Origin: Bacterioplanes sp965233665
Lineage (GTDB): Bacteria > Pseudomonadota > Gammaproteobacteria > Pseudomonadales > Oceanobacteraceae
Reading direction: 5' to 3'
NCBI GenBank assembly: GCA_965233665.1
Contig: CBDDTG010000016.1
Coordinates: 1-64,000, forward strand
Length of the DNA: 64,000 bases
A program made the position numbers and the translations under genes. The notes under the pieces are model-generated. The model was not told the DNA's origin, did not search any database, and worked only from the letters and a program-made list of their open reading frames with translations. Shown here one piece after another: positions 43,569 through 50,886 of the stretch; the first letter of the stretch is position 1; the number at the start of each line of letters is the position of its first letter.

Positions 43569-44060
43569 TTACGCTGTTATTCGACCAACCAAGCGCCGTA
43601 CCCATGGTGCGACAACGGCCACCGTTGGAAAAGCAATGGGCCAGGTAGTAATGCAGCTTTTGGCCCACTGAGCGGCAAAATCAGGGTGAAAGCCCTGTGA
43701 TAGTATTAAGGCACCTCTGAATAATTCGGTGCCTGCTCTGGATCGCCAGAGGACTTCAGATTACGAAGCCGGTTTGCTGCTCTAGCAAGGCTAAAGCAAA
43801 AATCGGCGACACAGAGCTGGAGTTCTCTGGCGTTCCCCTTCGGGCGCGGGCGGCAGGCCTCCATAACGTCGTTGGCAATGTTGAAAAGGGCTGGCCATTT
43901 CCTACCATCGCCGCCTTGTTCTGAAAGCCTGATGCACTCGCGCAGAGCTGTACAGAATTATTCAGAGGTGCCTTGATACAAACGCCGATACAATACTGAC
44001 CATAATGGCCGACAGCAAAGCACTGAATAAAATGGGGGCAAAGCGTGCAGGTATACGCAT
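43569..44060 (-). pseudogene. DUF2798-like small membrane protein disrupted by MITE copy C
   Basis: Reading from ATG 44060 (GGAGAAAGAT upstream) gives MRIPARFAPILFSALLSA and a hydrophobic segment to about codon 29, where MITE copy C begins. Beyond the MITE, from 43709 to the TAA at 43569-43571, the minus strand continues in a DUF2798-like sequence (DFAAQWAKSC, TWPIAFPTVAVVAPWVRRLV). Deleting the MITE and one 4-bp flank rejoins the two parts in frame as exactly 75 codons including the stop, with two predicted membrane helices. The gene precedes, and was likely co-transcribed after, the DUF2938 gene. As it stands the protein ends a few residues into the element. Confidence 0.88.
43710..43972 (+). 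mobile_element. MITE copy C
   Basis: 263 bp with intact termini GGCACCTCTGAATAATTC and GAATTATTCAGAGGTGCC. Flanks are TTAA (43706-43709) and TTGA (43973-43976), three of four matching. Inserted inside the DUF2798-like gene; same orientation as copies A and B. No coding capacity for a transposase. Confidence 0.93.
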
Positions 44061-44113
44061 ATCTTTCTCCTTACAATTGGATGGCTTCTTTAGTTGAAAC
44101 GAGCGAGCTTTTA

Positions 44114-44596
44114 TCACAAGCCAGATAGCACCAGCCCAGAAAGGTATAAGCCCAGCCCGAACACACTGTGGGTGATCAGGCTTTGCACTCGGGCAGAAGT
44201 CGGGTTTTTGGTTTTTGAGGCTGCAATGCCGGCGCCCATGCCCGGCTGCATCAAAAAAAACGGGGCGACAACGGTGGCAACGCCGACGGCGATTGCGGGC
44301 GCAATACTGGGTGCCAGCATCCATGAGCGGCCAGCTACTGCGATTAACAGGGCAGCGAAGACGACGCCAATCAAATAGTGTGTGGCCCAGCCAATGACGT
44401 GCTCGCCATTGACGCGAGGCGCTGCGGCAATGGCTTCATGCTGGAACTGCCCATGCATCATATGGCCGATCCAGCGGCCGACCATGCCGTAGTTTGCCGG
44501 GGCGATGCCGAGTAGCCGTTGGCGCAGCAGCCCCCAAATATCCATGATGAGCGTGGCGCCCATGCCAATTAACGCGACGTTGAGCAGATCGTTCAT
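44114..44596 (-). CDS. DUF2938 family membrane protein
   Basis: A 160-residue integral membrane protein with four hydrophobic stretches. The pattern GMGATLIMDIWGLL, YGMVGRWIGHMMHGQF, GWATHYLIGVVFAALL and APFFLMQPGMGAGIAASKTKNP is that of DUF2938 proteins, whose function is unknown. It is divergent from a MerR regulator with an operator dyad in the gap and is followed by the broken DUF2798 gene, so the pair was probably an inducible unit controlled by the regulator. Confidence 0.88.
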   Translation of the reverse strand: MNDLLNVALIGMGATLIMDIWGLLRQRLLGIAPANYGMVGRWIGHMMHGQFQHEAIAAAPRVNGEHVIGWATHYLIGVVFAALLIAVAGRSWMLAPSIAPAIAVGVATVVAPFFLMQPGMGAGIAASKTKNPTSARVQSLITHSVFGLGLYLSGLVLSGL

Positions 44597-44643
44597 ACCC
44601 TTCTCCTTTGCTTGTTTTAGTGTGCAACAGCAGATAGCCTATT

Positions 44644-44663
44644 ACTTCAAGTCGACTTTAAGT
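44644..44663. promoter_or_regulatory. MerR-type operator dyad
   Basis: The 20-bp sequence ACTTCAAGTCGACTTTAAGT is a perfect palindrome apart from one base pair per arm. It sits in the 79-bp gap between the divergent DUF2938 and merR-like genes, 12 bp before the regulator's ATG. Its symmetry and its likeness to SoxR/CueR-type operators (CTCAAGTTAACTTGAG-like) make it the probable binding site of the adjacent regulator. Confidence 0.8.
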
Positions 44664-44675
44664 CAAGGAGAGGTG

Positions 44676-45134
44676 ATGGATATTTCTGAAGTAGCCAAGC
44701 GCTCGGGTGTGCCGGCATCGACCTTGCGTTATTACGAGGAAAAAGGGCTGATTCACTCAGTCGGGCGGCAGGGAATACGCCGAGTATTTGCTGCCGACAT
44801 ATTAGAGCGACTGGCGTTGATCGCGCTGGGGCGTGCTGCCGGGCTTTCGCTGGATGAAATCGCCCCCATGCTGGGCGATAACGACGGCCCAGACATTGAT
44901 CGCACCTTGCTGGAAAATAAAGCCGATGAGCTGGAGCGCTCCATTCAAAAACTCAAAAAAATGCGCGATGGCCTTAGGCATGCCGCTGTGTGCTCGGCGC
45001 CGAGTCATATGGAATGCCCGAAATTTCGGCGTTTGCTCGGCCTGGCTGCCAGCGGTGTTATTCATAGTGATGATGCGGTAGGGGTGGTGAAAAAACAGCG
45101 TCGAAACTTAAAAAAGATGTCATCGAAAAAATAG
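44676..45134 (+). CDS. MerR family transcriptional regulator
   Basis: A 152-residue regulator. The N-terminal winged helix (residues 1-68) contains ISEVAKRSGVPASTLRYYEEKGL, here split as EVAKRSGVPASTLRYY plus EEKGLI, followed by LERLALIALGRAAGLSLDEI. A long dimerisation helix (SIQKLKKMRDGL) and a C-terminal effector part with Cys in AAVCSAPSHMECPKF follow; those cysteines could sense metal or thiols. Start at 44676 follows AAGGAGAGGTG. Divergent from DUF2938 across the operator dyad. Confidence 0.88.
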   Translation: MDISEVAKRSGVPASTLRYYEEKGLIHSVGRQGIRRVFAADILERLALIALGRAAGLSLDEIAPMLGDNDGPDIDRTLLENKADELERSIQKLKKMRDGLRHAAVCSAPSHMECPKFRRLLGLAASGVIHSDDAVGVVKKQRRNLKKMSSKK

Positions 45135-45350
45135 CCGAGAAGTAGTTTTGAGCCGACTGGGTAGGATTTTTACGCCAAGCCTTATGCCCTCCTTGAGGTT
45201 ATCCCTCACGCCGGGCAGGCGAGCGGTTGAAAGTATACATCGAGCCAGTTTCTGCCAGGCAAAAAGCGAGCGGAAGCCTAATCGACAAGCACAGCTTACA
45301 AAGTGCACGTGAGCATGGCGAGTCGGACTCGCGCATGAGCGCTGTTTAAA
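45135..45350. other. Non-coding stretch at the edge of the cassette region
   Basis: Contains a truncated copy of the 226-bp repeat (listed separately) and, at 45317-45332, a short hairpin GCGAGTC/GACTCGC near a TTTAAAC sequence. No gene was recognised. Confidence 0.4.
45172..45223 (+). repeat. Truncated copy of the cassette-flanking repeat
   Basis: The first ~50 bp (CGCCAAGCCTTATGCCCTCC onward to CCGGGCAGGCGAG) match the start of the full repeats at 45351 and 47550 apart from a few changes and a short internal deletion, then similarity stops. Confidence 0.8.
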
Positions 45351-45578
45351 CGCCAAGTCCTATGCCCTCCTTGAGGGATCTTATCCCTCACGCCGGGCGG
45401 GCGAGCTCCCTGCTTTGCGCTGCGCAGGCCGTGATTCCTTCGTTATCAATGCTGTGGTCGCCGCAACGCCAACAGCCTGCATCCCGGCAGGATGTCGGCT
45501 GGTGCTGCCGTCCGGGCAGCCCCTGCGGGCACAGCCATAGCCAACTCAGGCGGCCTGCTAAGGCGCGGAAAACCTAGG
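45351..45578 (+). repeat. 226-bp flanking repeat, left copy
   Basis: GC-rich repeat from CGCCAAGTCCTATGCCCTCC to AAAACCTAGG. The same sequence occurs, inverted, at 47550-47775. Several internal stem-forming stretches are visible (GAGGGATCTTATCCCTC; GCCTGCATCCCGGCAGG). Together the two copies enclose the cassette array. It holds a short open frame in the plus direction, also conserved in the other copy, but its composition does not suggest a protein. Nature unknown. Confidence 0.85.
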
Positions 45579-45589
45579 TGTGGGACCTA

Positions 45590-45649
45590 GAATCCGACGG
45601 CAGCTTAGAGTGTTCCCGAAGTGAAATTCTGCCTTTGTTTGTTATAAGG
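45590..45649 (-). repeat. Partial attC site (cassette 4)
   Basis: Read on the minus strand it starts CCTTATAACAAACAAAGGCAG and contains GGCAG...CTGCC as the stem arms, but the closing GCGTTA core is missing; the left 226-bp repeat begins where it should be. So the last attC seems cut by the repeat. Confidence 0.6.
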
Positions 45650-45881
45650 CGTCTTCGTTAAAAACGACAAAGTTAGTTTCTGATAAAGACTCATTGTTAT
45701 CGTCTAAATGCTCATGTTCAAAACCTTCAGGGGCTTCTTCTAACTTTGCTGCAATGTCAGACAGATAGGAAGCGAACTTTCTCAACTCCTCCGGGTTTGA
45801 AACACACGTAACTTCTGATAGCACGGAAGGTGTATCTACACCCTGTTCAACTTGTTCTTGCGTATATCCGTAAACTTTCAT
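45642..45881 (-). CDS. Gene-cassette protein (hypothetical)
   Basis: 79 residues; the last cassette of the array. Contains VTCVSNPEELRKFASYLSDI and an acidic tail with FEHEHLDD. The pattern faintly recalls small Imm32-like immunity proteins found in cassettes, but the match is too weak to name it. AT-rich relative to the host genes and on the same strand as the other cassettes. Confidence 0.65.
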   Translation of the reverse strand: MKVYGYTQEQVEQGVDTPSVLSEVTCVSNPEELRKFASYLSDIAAKLEEAPEGFEHEHLDDNNESLSETNFVVFNEDAL

Positions 45882-45901
45882 TGAAAACTCTTTTGTATTC
45901 C

Positions 45902-45992
45902 CTATAACGCCTTTATAACCGGCAGCCGTGCGCGAAGCGCGCTTTAGGCTGTCCAGCCACGAAGTGGCGGTGGTTGCTAAACTTGTTATAAG
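45902..45992 (-). repeat. attC recombination site
   Basis: On the minus strand it runs CTTATAACAAG ... GGCGTTATAG, with an imperfect hairpin between (GCGCGCTTCGCGC among its arms). The ends fit the R''/R' cores of attC sites. Follows the 92-codon cassette gene. Confidence 0.82.
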
Positions 45993-46264
45993 CCCTGGAC
46001 TTTGTGCGAAAGATTAATTGTTTGCTCACTGTCTTTTGTAACGACGAGCCAGTCAAATAGAACTTCGCTGTACTGACCTGTAACACCATAGAATTTAGAA
46101 ACTTTGGTTTGCTCGCCAAAGAACTCATCATCTTTGGCTGATTTCACAGCCTGAATAATGTTTTCCGCAAAGTCTAGTAGCTCTTTTTCTGTGCCAATAA
46201 GAAGCGCTTCTTCCCAGCCTGTTTGGGCCGTAATTAGAGGCCCAGCTTTTCTTTCATTGCTCAT
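45986..46264 (-). CDS. Gene-cassette protein (hypothetical)
   Basis: 92 residues with ALLIGTEKELLDFAENIIQA near the start, then EFFGEQTKVSKFYGV and FDWLVVTKDSE. Resembles small soluble proteins of cassette arrays, perhaps Imm32-like; not certain. Preceded and followed by attC sites. Confidence 0.68.
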   Translation of the reverse strand: MSNERKAGPLITAQTGWEEALLIGTEKELLDFAENIIQAVKSAKDDEFFGEQTKVSKFYGVTGQYSEVLFDWLVVTKDSEQTINLSHKVQGL

Positions 46265-46287
46265 TGATTATCCATACTGATTTAAGC

Positions 46288-46370
46288 TTATAACGCCGCC
46301 AGTACGGGCCGGAGTACGTAGTGCGGAGGTTCAGCCCCGAAGGGGTGATTGTGTCTGGCCTTGTTAAATG
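46288..46370 (-). repeat. attC recombination site
   Basis: Minus strand: ATTTAACAAGGCC ... GGCGGCGTTATAA with an internal CCCCTTCGGGG hairpin and a GGCCxxxx/xxGGCC pairing. Follows the 80-codon cassette gene. Confidence 0.85.
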
Positions 46371-46380
46371 TTTTGATTGG

Positions 46381-46623
46381 CTAGATATCATTGTTTACTA
46401 CCTTGCCGTATTTTTTAAGATAATCACACAGGGCTTTGTTCAGTTCGGTGATTTCTACGAGCATATCAAACTCTCTGCCGCCGTCTAGCTTATAGCTAAC
46501 ACTCTCACAACCATTGAATATTTCCACCCAGAAATCTTCAAATGGAATTCTCGATGACTCAAACCATTCCTTTACATCTTTTTCGCTATAACTAGGTTTA
46601 TTGTTCATAATCCGATTGGACAT
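46381..46623 (-). CDS. Gene-cassette protein (hypothetical)
   Basis: 80 residues, or 75 from the internal ATG at 46608; the first ATG overlaps the recombination core GCGTTAAATG, a normal arrangement in tightly packed cassettes. Shows SEKDVKEWFESSRIPFEDFW and LVEITELNKALCDYLKKYG; acidic and helical. No family recognised. Confidence 0.68.
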   Translation of the reverse strand: MSNRIMNNKPSYSEKDVKEWFESSRIPFEDFWVEIFNGCESVSYKLDGGREFDMLVEITELNKALCDYLKKYGKVVNNDI

Positions 46624-46693
46624 TTAACGCTTCAAACAGGGGTGCACGTTAGTGCGTCCCGTCCGAAGGGCCTTGCTGCTTTGATTTGTTAAG
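46622..46693 (-). repeat. attC recombination site
   Basis: Minus strand: CTTAACAAATC ... GAAGCGTTAAATG. GTTAAAT fits the GTTRRRY core exactly. It covers the end of the 174-codon gene (stop at 46649) and the start of the 80-codon gene. Confidence 0.88.
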
Positions 46694-47173
46694 TTCTGAC
46701 GCCACCACTGAATCTGAAGCCTTGTTCTTTAGCAATTGATATAGCTGAGTTTCGGAAAATCCTATACCTAAAGCGAAAGCAGCAAATAAAAGACCAAGGA
46801 ACCAACCCCACAAACCTACAGGGGCATGTTGGTAAAGCCACTTTAATGTAAATTTTTGAGGATATGGAATTTCATTTGCATTGGCTTCTTTCTCTGTTGG
46901 TTTTTGCTCAGGTTGAAGCTCGAGCTTGGTAATTGCTTGGTTTACCACGCCAATAGATTCTCCAAGTGCGTCATAATGTTCACGCCCCATACGATATGCT
47001 GATTTAACATGATCAGACCAAAATACAAATTTCTTGTACAGCGCCTCATCAAACTCGAGCAGGGGCGCTACGCTATCTGACCATGGAAGGAACTCATCAT
47101 GGCTTGCGAACGCGTTTGTGTCACCACGCACTTTTTGAAGTTCTTTCAGTCTGCTCAGCACTTGATTATTCAT
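46649..47173 (-). CDS. Gene-cassette protein with one membrane segment (hypothetical)
   Basis: 174 residues: a soluble helical N-terminus (~100 residues, charged, with ESIGVVNQAITKLEL), a single transmembrane helix LWGWFLGLLFAAFALGIGF (about 122-141), and a short tail encoded inside the following attC. First cassette of the array; starts 5 nt after the core GTTAAGTTT. No family recognised. Confidence 0.7.
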   Translation of the reverse strand: MNNQVLSRLKELQKVRGDTNAFASHDEFLPWSDSVAPLLEFDEALYKKFVFWSDHVKSAYRMGREHYDALGESIGVVNQAITKLELQPEQKPTEKEANANEIPYPQKFTLKWLYQHAPVGLWGWFLGLLFAAFALGIGFSETQLYQLLKNKASDSVVASELNKSKQQGPSDGTH

Positions 47174-47177
47174 AGGA

Positions 47178-47186
47178 AACTTAACA
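47178..47186 (-). promoter_or_regulatory. Recombination core before the first cassette
   Basis: GTTAAGTTT on the minus strand fits GTTRRRY and lies 5 bp before the first cassette's ATG; it would be the junction with an attI or a lost preceding cassette. No integrase gene is next to it. Confidence 0.6.
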
Positions 47187-47549
47187 GCTTAATAGTGTGC
47201 ATGCCTTTTTTTCCAACTAGAACTATTTGAGGAATGTATCGTAAGCTATTGATTTAAAGCTGATTAACTTGCTTTCTTTCACAATTCTTCCTGGGAAAAC
47301 GTGCGTGCCTACTATCCACACCTCAAAGCTCTGGTGCTCAAGAACTAGGCTCTTGATTTTTCTGGAGTTTAAGCTACCACCCTATGAAAATACAGGCAAG
47401 CTAGTCAGGAGAGAGTGCCAGGTTTCTGCGTTCTTGCAAAATATACTGGTTGTCTATCAGTATTCCTTTACATTAGGTCGCACCATATTTTACCCGTATC
47501 ATCTGCTCTGGAGCAATATCCACTCGAAGTTTTAAACTCGCTTTCTCGC
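47187..47549. other. AT-rich non-coding stretch
   Basis: 363 nt between the first cassette and the right 226-bp repeat. No intI, no coherent gene and no further attC were recognised; open frames here (up to ~88 codons) lack family resemblance. Confidence 0.45.
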
Positions 47550-47775
47550 CCAGGTTTTACGCGCCTTAGCAGGCCGCCTGAGTTGGCAATGGCTGTGCCC
47601 GCAGGGGCTGCCCGGACGGCAGCACCAGCCAACATCCTGCCGGGATGCAGGCTGTTGGCGTTGCGGCGACCACAGCATTGGCAACGAAGGAGAACGGCCT
47701 GCGCAGCGCAAAGCAGGGAGTTCGCCCGCCCGGCGTGAGGGATAAGATCCCTCAAGGAGGGCATAGGGCTTGGCG
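47550..47775 (-). repeat. 226-bp flanking repeat, right copy (inverted)
   Basis: Inverted match to 45351-45578 with only scattered differences, from CCAGGTTTTACGCGCCTTAG to GGCATAGGGCTTGGCG. With the left copy it forms an inverted-repeat bracket around four cassettes (about 2 kb between the copies). Confidence 0.88.
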
Positions 47776-47969
47776 GAAAAGCAGTTGTATGAGAAAAATT
47801 CAGCATAGCCGTATGCAACTGAACTTCGTAACACCATTGGCGCGACATCTATTTTCTGCTGTGAACTCGCTCTCGCGTCCAAACTCCATGCGCTTAGCTA
47901 CCCGCCACCTTTGCCATCACTCCCCACCCCCAGTAAAGTAAGCCCCCACACTTTGGGGAAATAACAATA

Positions 47970-48938
47970 ATGACATCTCCTAGCATGACCACGCAGGCTT
48001 TAAAAACGCTATTGGCTTTTACTTTGGTGCTCATCGCTGGCTGTGCGCCGGTGAAAGAGCAATTGTTCGATTGGGGGCTGCAAGCGGAGCGCTCGCTGTC
48101 GGATTTAAATCTGCATTATGTGGAAGCTGGGCCGCATCGCTGGGCCTATTTGGATTCTGGCCACTCAAATGACTCGCGCCCGGTATTGCTGCTATTGCAC
48201 GGTTTTGCCGTGGATAAAGACAATTGGCTGCGGTTTGCGCGGCACTTACCTGATTACCGCATTATTGCGCCGGATTTTCCTGGCCACGGCGATAGCAGTT
48301 ATTTGCCAGAGTTGACTTATGGCTTTTCTCAGCAAAGCCAGTGGTTGTGGCAGTTTATGCAGCAGTTAGAGCTGTCCTCGGTGAATGTGTTGGGTAACTC
48401 CATGGGTGGTGGCGTGGCCTTGCTGTTGGCGCAGCAGCAGCCGCAGGCGGTTAACAGTTTGATCTTGATGGATGCGGCGGGGGTGTTTCCACCGCAGCAA
48501 AGCGAGTTTCAGCAGCGCTTGGAAGCGACGGGTGATAACCCTTTGGTGGTGAACTCCAAACAAGACTTTGAAGATTTACAGGCGTTTGCATTGGAGCAAC
48601 CGCCGTTTTTGCCGTGGCCAGCCACGGATGTGCTGGCGCAGCGAGCGATGGCGCGCAGTGCGATTAATCGTAAGATTTTTGCCGACATCATGGCCGAGAC
48701 GGAGCAGCTGCAAGTGAGTAAAGAAAACTTGCAGTGGCTTGCGCAAATCACTACACCCGTGCTGATTATTTGGGGTGAGCAAGACAGGGTATTGGATGTC
48801 AGCAGCGTAGAGGTATTTCGCCAGCACCTGAAAAATACCGAGAGTTATATTTTGCCCAACGTCGGCCATGCGCCGATGCTAGAAGTGCCGCAGCTCAGTG
48901 CGCAGCTGGTACAAGCGTTTTTAGCAAAGCTACGCTAG
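47970..48938 (+). CDS. Alpha/beta-hydrolase lipoprotein
   Basis: 322 residues; a lipoprotein signal peptide ending LVLIAGCAPV (lipidated Cys at about residue 25), then an alpha/beta-hydrolase fold: LLLHGFAVDKDNW (oxyanion strand), GNSMGG with the nucleophilic Ser, WGEQDRVLD with the Asp, and VGHAPMLE with the His. Probably an outer-membrane-anchored esterase or lipase; substrate unknown. Begins at 47970 after GGGGAAATAAC. Convergent with mltF. Confidence 0.88.
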   Translation: MTSPSMTTQALKTLLAFTLVLIAGCAPVKEQLFDWGLQAERSLSDLNLHYVEAGPHRWAYLDSGHSNDSRPVLLLLHGFAVDKDNWLRFARHLPDYRIIAPDFPGHGDSSYLPELTYGFSQQSQWLWQFMQQLELSSVNVLGNSMGGGVALLLAQQQPQAVNSLILMDAAGVFPPQQSEFQQRLEATGDNPLVVNSKQDFEDLQAFALEQPPFLPWPATDVLAQRAMARSAINRKIFADIMAETEQLQVSKENLQWLAQITTPVLIIWGEQDRVLDVSSVEVFRQHLKNTESYILPNVGHAPMLEVPQLSAQLVQAFLAKLR

Positions 48939-48943
48939 TGCCG

Positions 48944-50371
48944 TTATAGCAGTGGCGGCACGGTGGTGGTGAGCAAAGACAGCATTTGCTCGTCAGTGGT
49001 GACGGTTTGCGGCTGCTGGTCGTTCCACACCAGTACGTCGTAATAGCGACGAATATTTTGCACATATTCCACGGGCTCGTGGCCGCGCGCATAGCCGTGG
49101 CGGGTATGGCGGTAGTAGCGCTTTTGCGTCAGCAGTGGCAAGGCTTCTTTAACGTCCATCCAGCTGTTGGGGTTGCCACCCATTTCGCGGGCAATTTTGC
49201 GCGCATCGCTTAAATGCCCATAGCCGACGTTATAAGCGGCCAGCGCCATCCAAGTGCGGTCTGGTTCGTTGACGCTTTTTAAGCGCTTGCGCAATTGCGC
49301 CAAATAGCGACTGCCACCATTAATGCTTTGCAGTGGATCGAGGCGGTTGCGCACGCCCAGCTCTTTGGCGGTGGTGCGGGTGAGCATCATCAGGCCGCGC
49401 ACGCCTGTGTGGCTGCGAGCGTTGGCGCGCCAGTGGCTTTCTTGGTAGCCGACAGCGGCCAGCAAACGCCAGTCAAATTCGTGCTGGTCGGCGGCTTTTT
49501 TGAAGTGCTCTTGATACTTGTGCAGCTTGCGATCAGCCTGATTCAAAAAGTGAATGGCGCCGACGTAATCGAGTGACTCCAAGTGGCCGTAGTAGCGCTC
49601 AGCCAACCAGGCGAGGCGAATCTGGGTTGTGTGCTGGGTGAAAAAATCATTGGCCGCTTTATGAAGGCTGTCGTCACGGCTGTGAGGGAAGGCCCAAGCA
49701 ATCGGCTGCGGCGACACCAGCTCAAACGCCACCGCCAAATTGGGGAAATACGCTTGCAACAAATCAAATTCGTTGGAGTCGATGACGGTGTAGTCCAGCT
49801 GACCAGCTTCGACCAGGTGCAGCAAATCGGTAACGCCCAGGTCGTCGGTTTCACGCCAGGTCAGGGCGGGTTCTTGCTCGCGCTGAATCTGCCGTAAACG
49901 CTGTGCATGGCTGGAGCCTGCGCTGACCACAAGGTCGCCTTCACCCAATGCACTGATGGACTCAGGCTTGCCACGGCCACGGCGATACACCACCTGTTCG
50001 GTTACGTACATATAAGGTTCGGCAAAACGCACCCAGCGCTGGCGTTCAGCGGTAATGGTTAGGCCAGCAGCAGCAAAGGTCGCTTGATTGCGATCTAGCA
50101 GGCTGAATACATCATTTAAGTTATCAGCGACCACCACGCGCAGCTCAACCCCAAGGGAATCGGCAAAGGCTTTGGCCAGCTCGTATTCGTAGCCAACATC
50201 GCCACTGCGGTCTTGGTAATAAGTAGTGGGGCTGTTGCGGGTGACCATCACCAGTTCACCGCTTGCTTGAACGGTTTCTAACTGGGTTGGACGAATGCTG
50301 CCGGTCAGCGCCAGCAAGCACAGCATTGCCACCAATGTTTTAGTTGTTAGACCAAATAAGCCGCGAACCAT
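48944..50371 (-). CDS. mltF: Membrane-bound lytic murein transglycosylase F
   Basis: MltF cleaves peptidoglycan glycan strands. About 475 residues: an N-terminal signal/anchor (LVAMLCLLALTGS), a periplasmic substrate-binding-like module (ELVMVTRNSPTTYY to ~residue 260), and a C-terminal Slt/GEWL domain with AAVGYQESHWRANARSHTG, where the Glu of QESHW is catalytic, and MALAAYNVGYGHL. Start at 50371 follows AGGG; the upstream Met at 50392 is possible. In E. coli mltF is beside purL, as here. Confidence 0.94.
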   Translation of the reverse strand: MVRGLFGLTTKTLVAMLCLLALTGSIRPTQLETVQASGELVMVTRNSPTTYYQDRSGDVGYEYELAKAFADSLGVELRVVVADNLNDVFSLLDRNQATFAAAGLTITAERQRWVRFAEPYMYVTEQVVYRRGRGKPESISALGEGDLVVSAGSSHAQRLRQIQREQEPALTWRETDDLGVTDLLHLVEAGQLDYTVIDSNEFDLLQAYFPNLAVAFELVSPQPIAWAFPHSRDDSLHKAANDFFTQHTTQIRLAWLAERYYGHLESLDYVGAIHFLNQADRKLHKYQEHFKKAADQHEFDWRLLAAVGYQESHWRANARSHTGVRGLMMLTRTTAKELGVRNRLDPLQSINGGSRYLAQLRKRLKSVNEPDRTWMALAAYNVGYGHLSDARKIAREMGGNPNSWMDVKEALPLLTQKRYYRHTRHGYARGHEPVEYVQNIRRYYDVLVWNDQQPQTVTTDEQMLSLLTTTVPPLL

Positions 50372-50886
50372 GAAAACCCTAAAATTGTGCACTATTTTGG
50401 TGCATTGCAGTCAACGGGCGACCATTCTAGCGTGGCGTTTGCCTAAAAAACAATCATGACCGCTGTGAATCTGACCAGTGGTTGCCTATTACTTCTTAGC
50501 AGTGTGAGGTAAGTCATTGAATTAGAATGTTTTTTCCTGCATCAAATTTTATGTTGCTGTGGCAGCAACAAAGCCGGGCTCGACAGGTGTGACTGATCCG
50601 TCATTCTTGACAGTTAAGGCGGTTTTGGTCGGGCATTGGCGCTGTTGTTTATATAAAGGTTGATGAGGAGTCGATAAGGGTAAGCGCATAAATTGGAAGG
50701 GCTTCGCCGGCGGTTGAATCCTGACCGACTGGTTAGCTTGGGCTGCCTGTCAGCCCAGCAATGGCGGTGCTTGCAGCCGCCTGGGTGGCTGCAGAATGGA
50801 TGGAGAGTGGCTGGAGAAAACGGGGGCAATCCAGTATGATTCGCGTCTTTCCGAACCACCGCTCCCAACCCTCTGGAGTTCATACC
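50372..50886. other. Divergent region between mltF and purL
   Basis: 515 nt. A hairpin TGGGCTG/CAGCCCA lies at 50739-50757. No PurR-like operator was clear. The purL frame is open upstream to 50761, but the family N-terminus begins at 50887. Confidence 0.4.

Noticed and set aside
45362..45577. Open frame within the 226-bp repeat, also present in the inverted copy
   Set aside because: Cys/Arg/Pro/Ser-rich and without a Shine-Dalgarno site or known family; likely a by-product of the conserved repeat.
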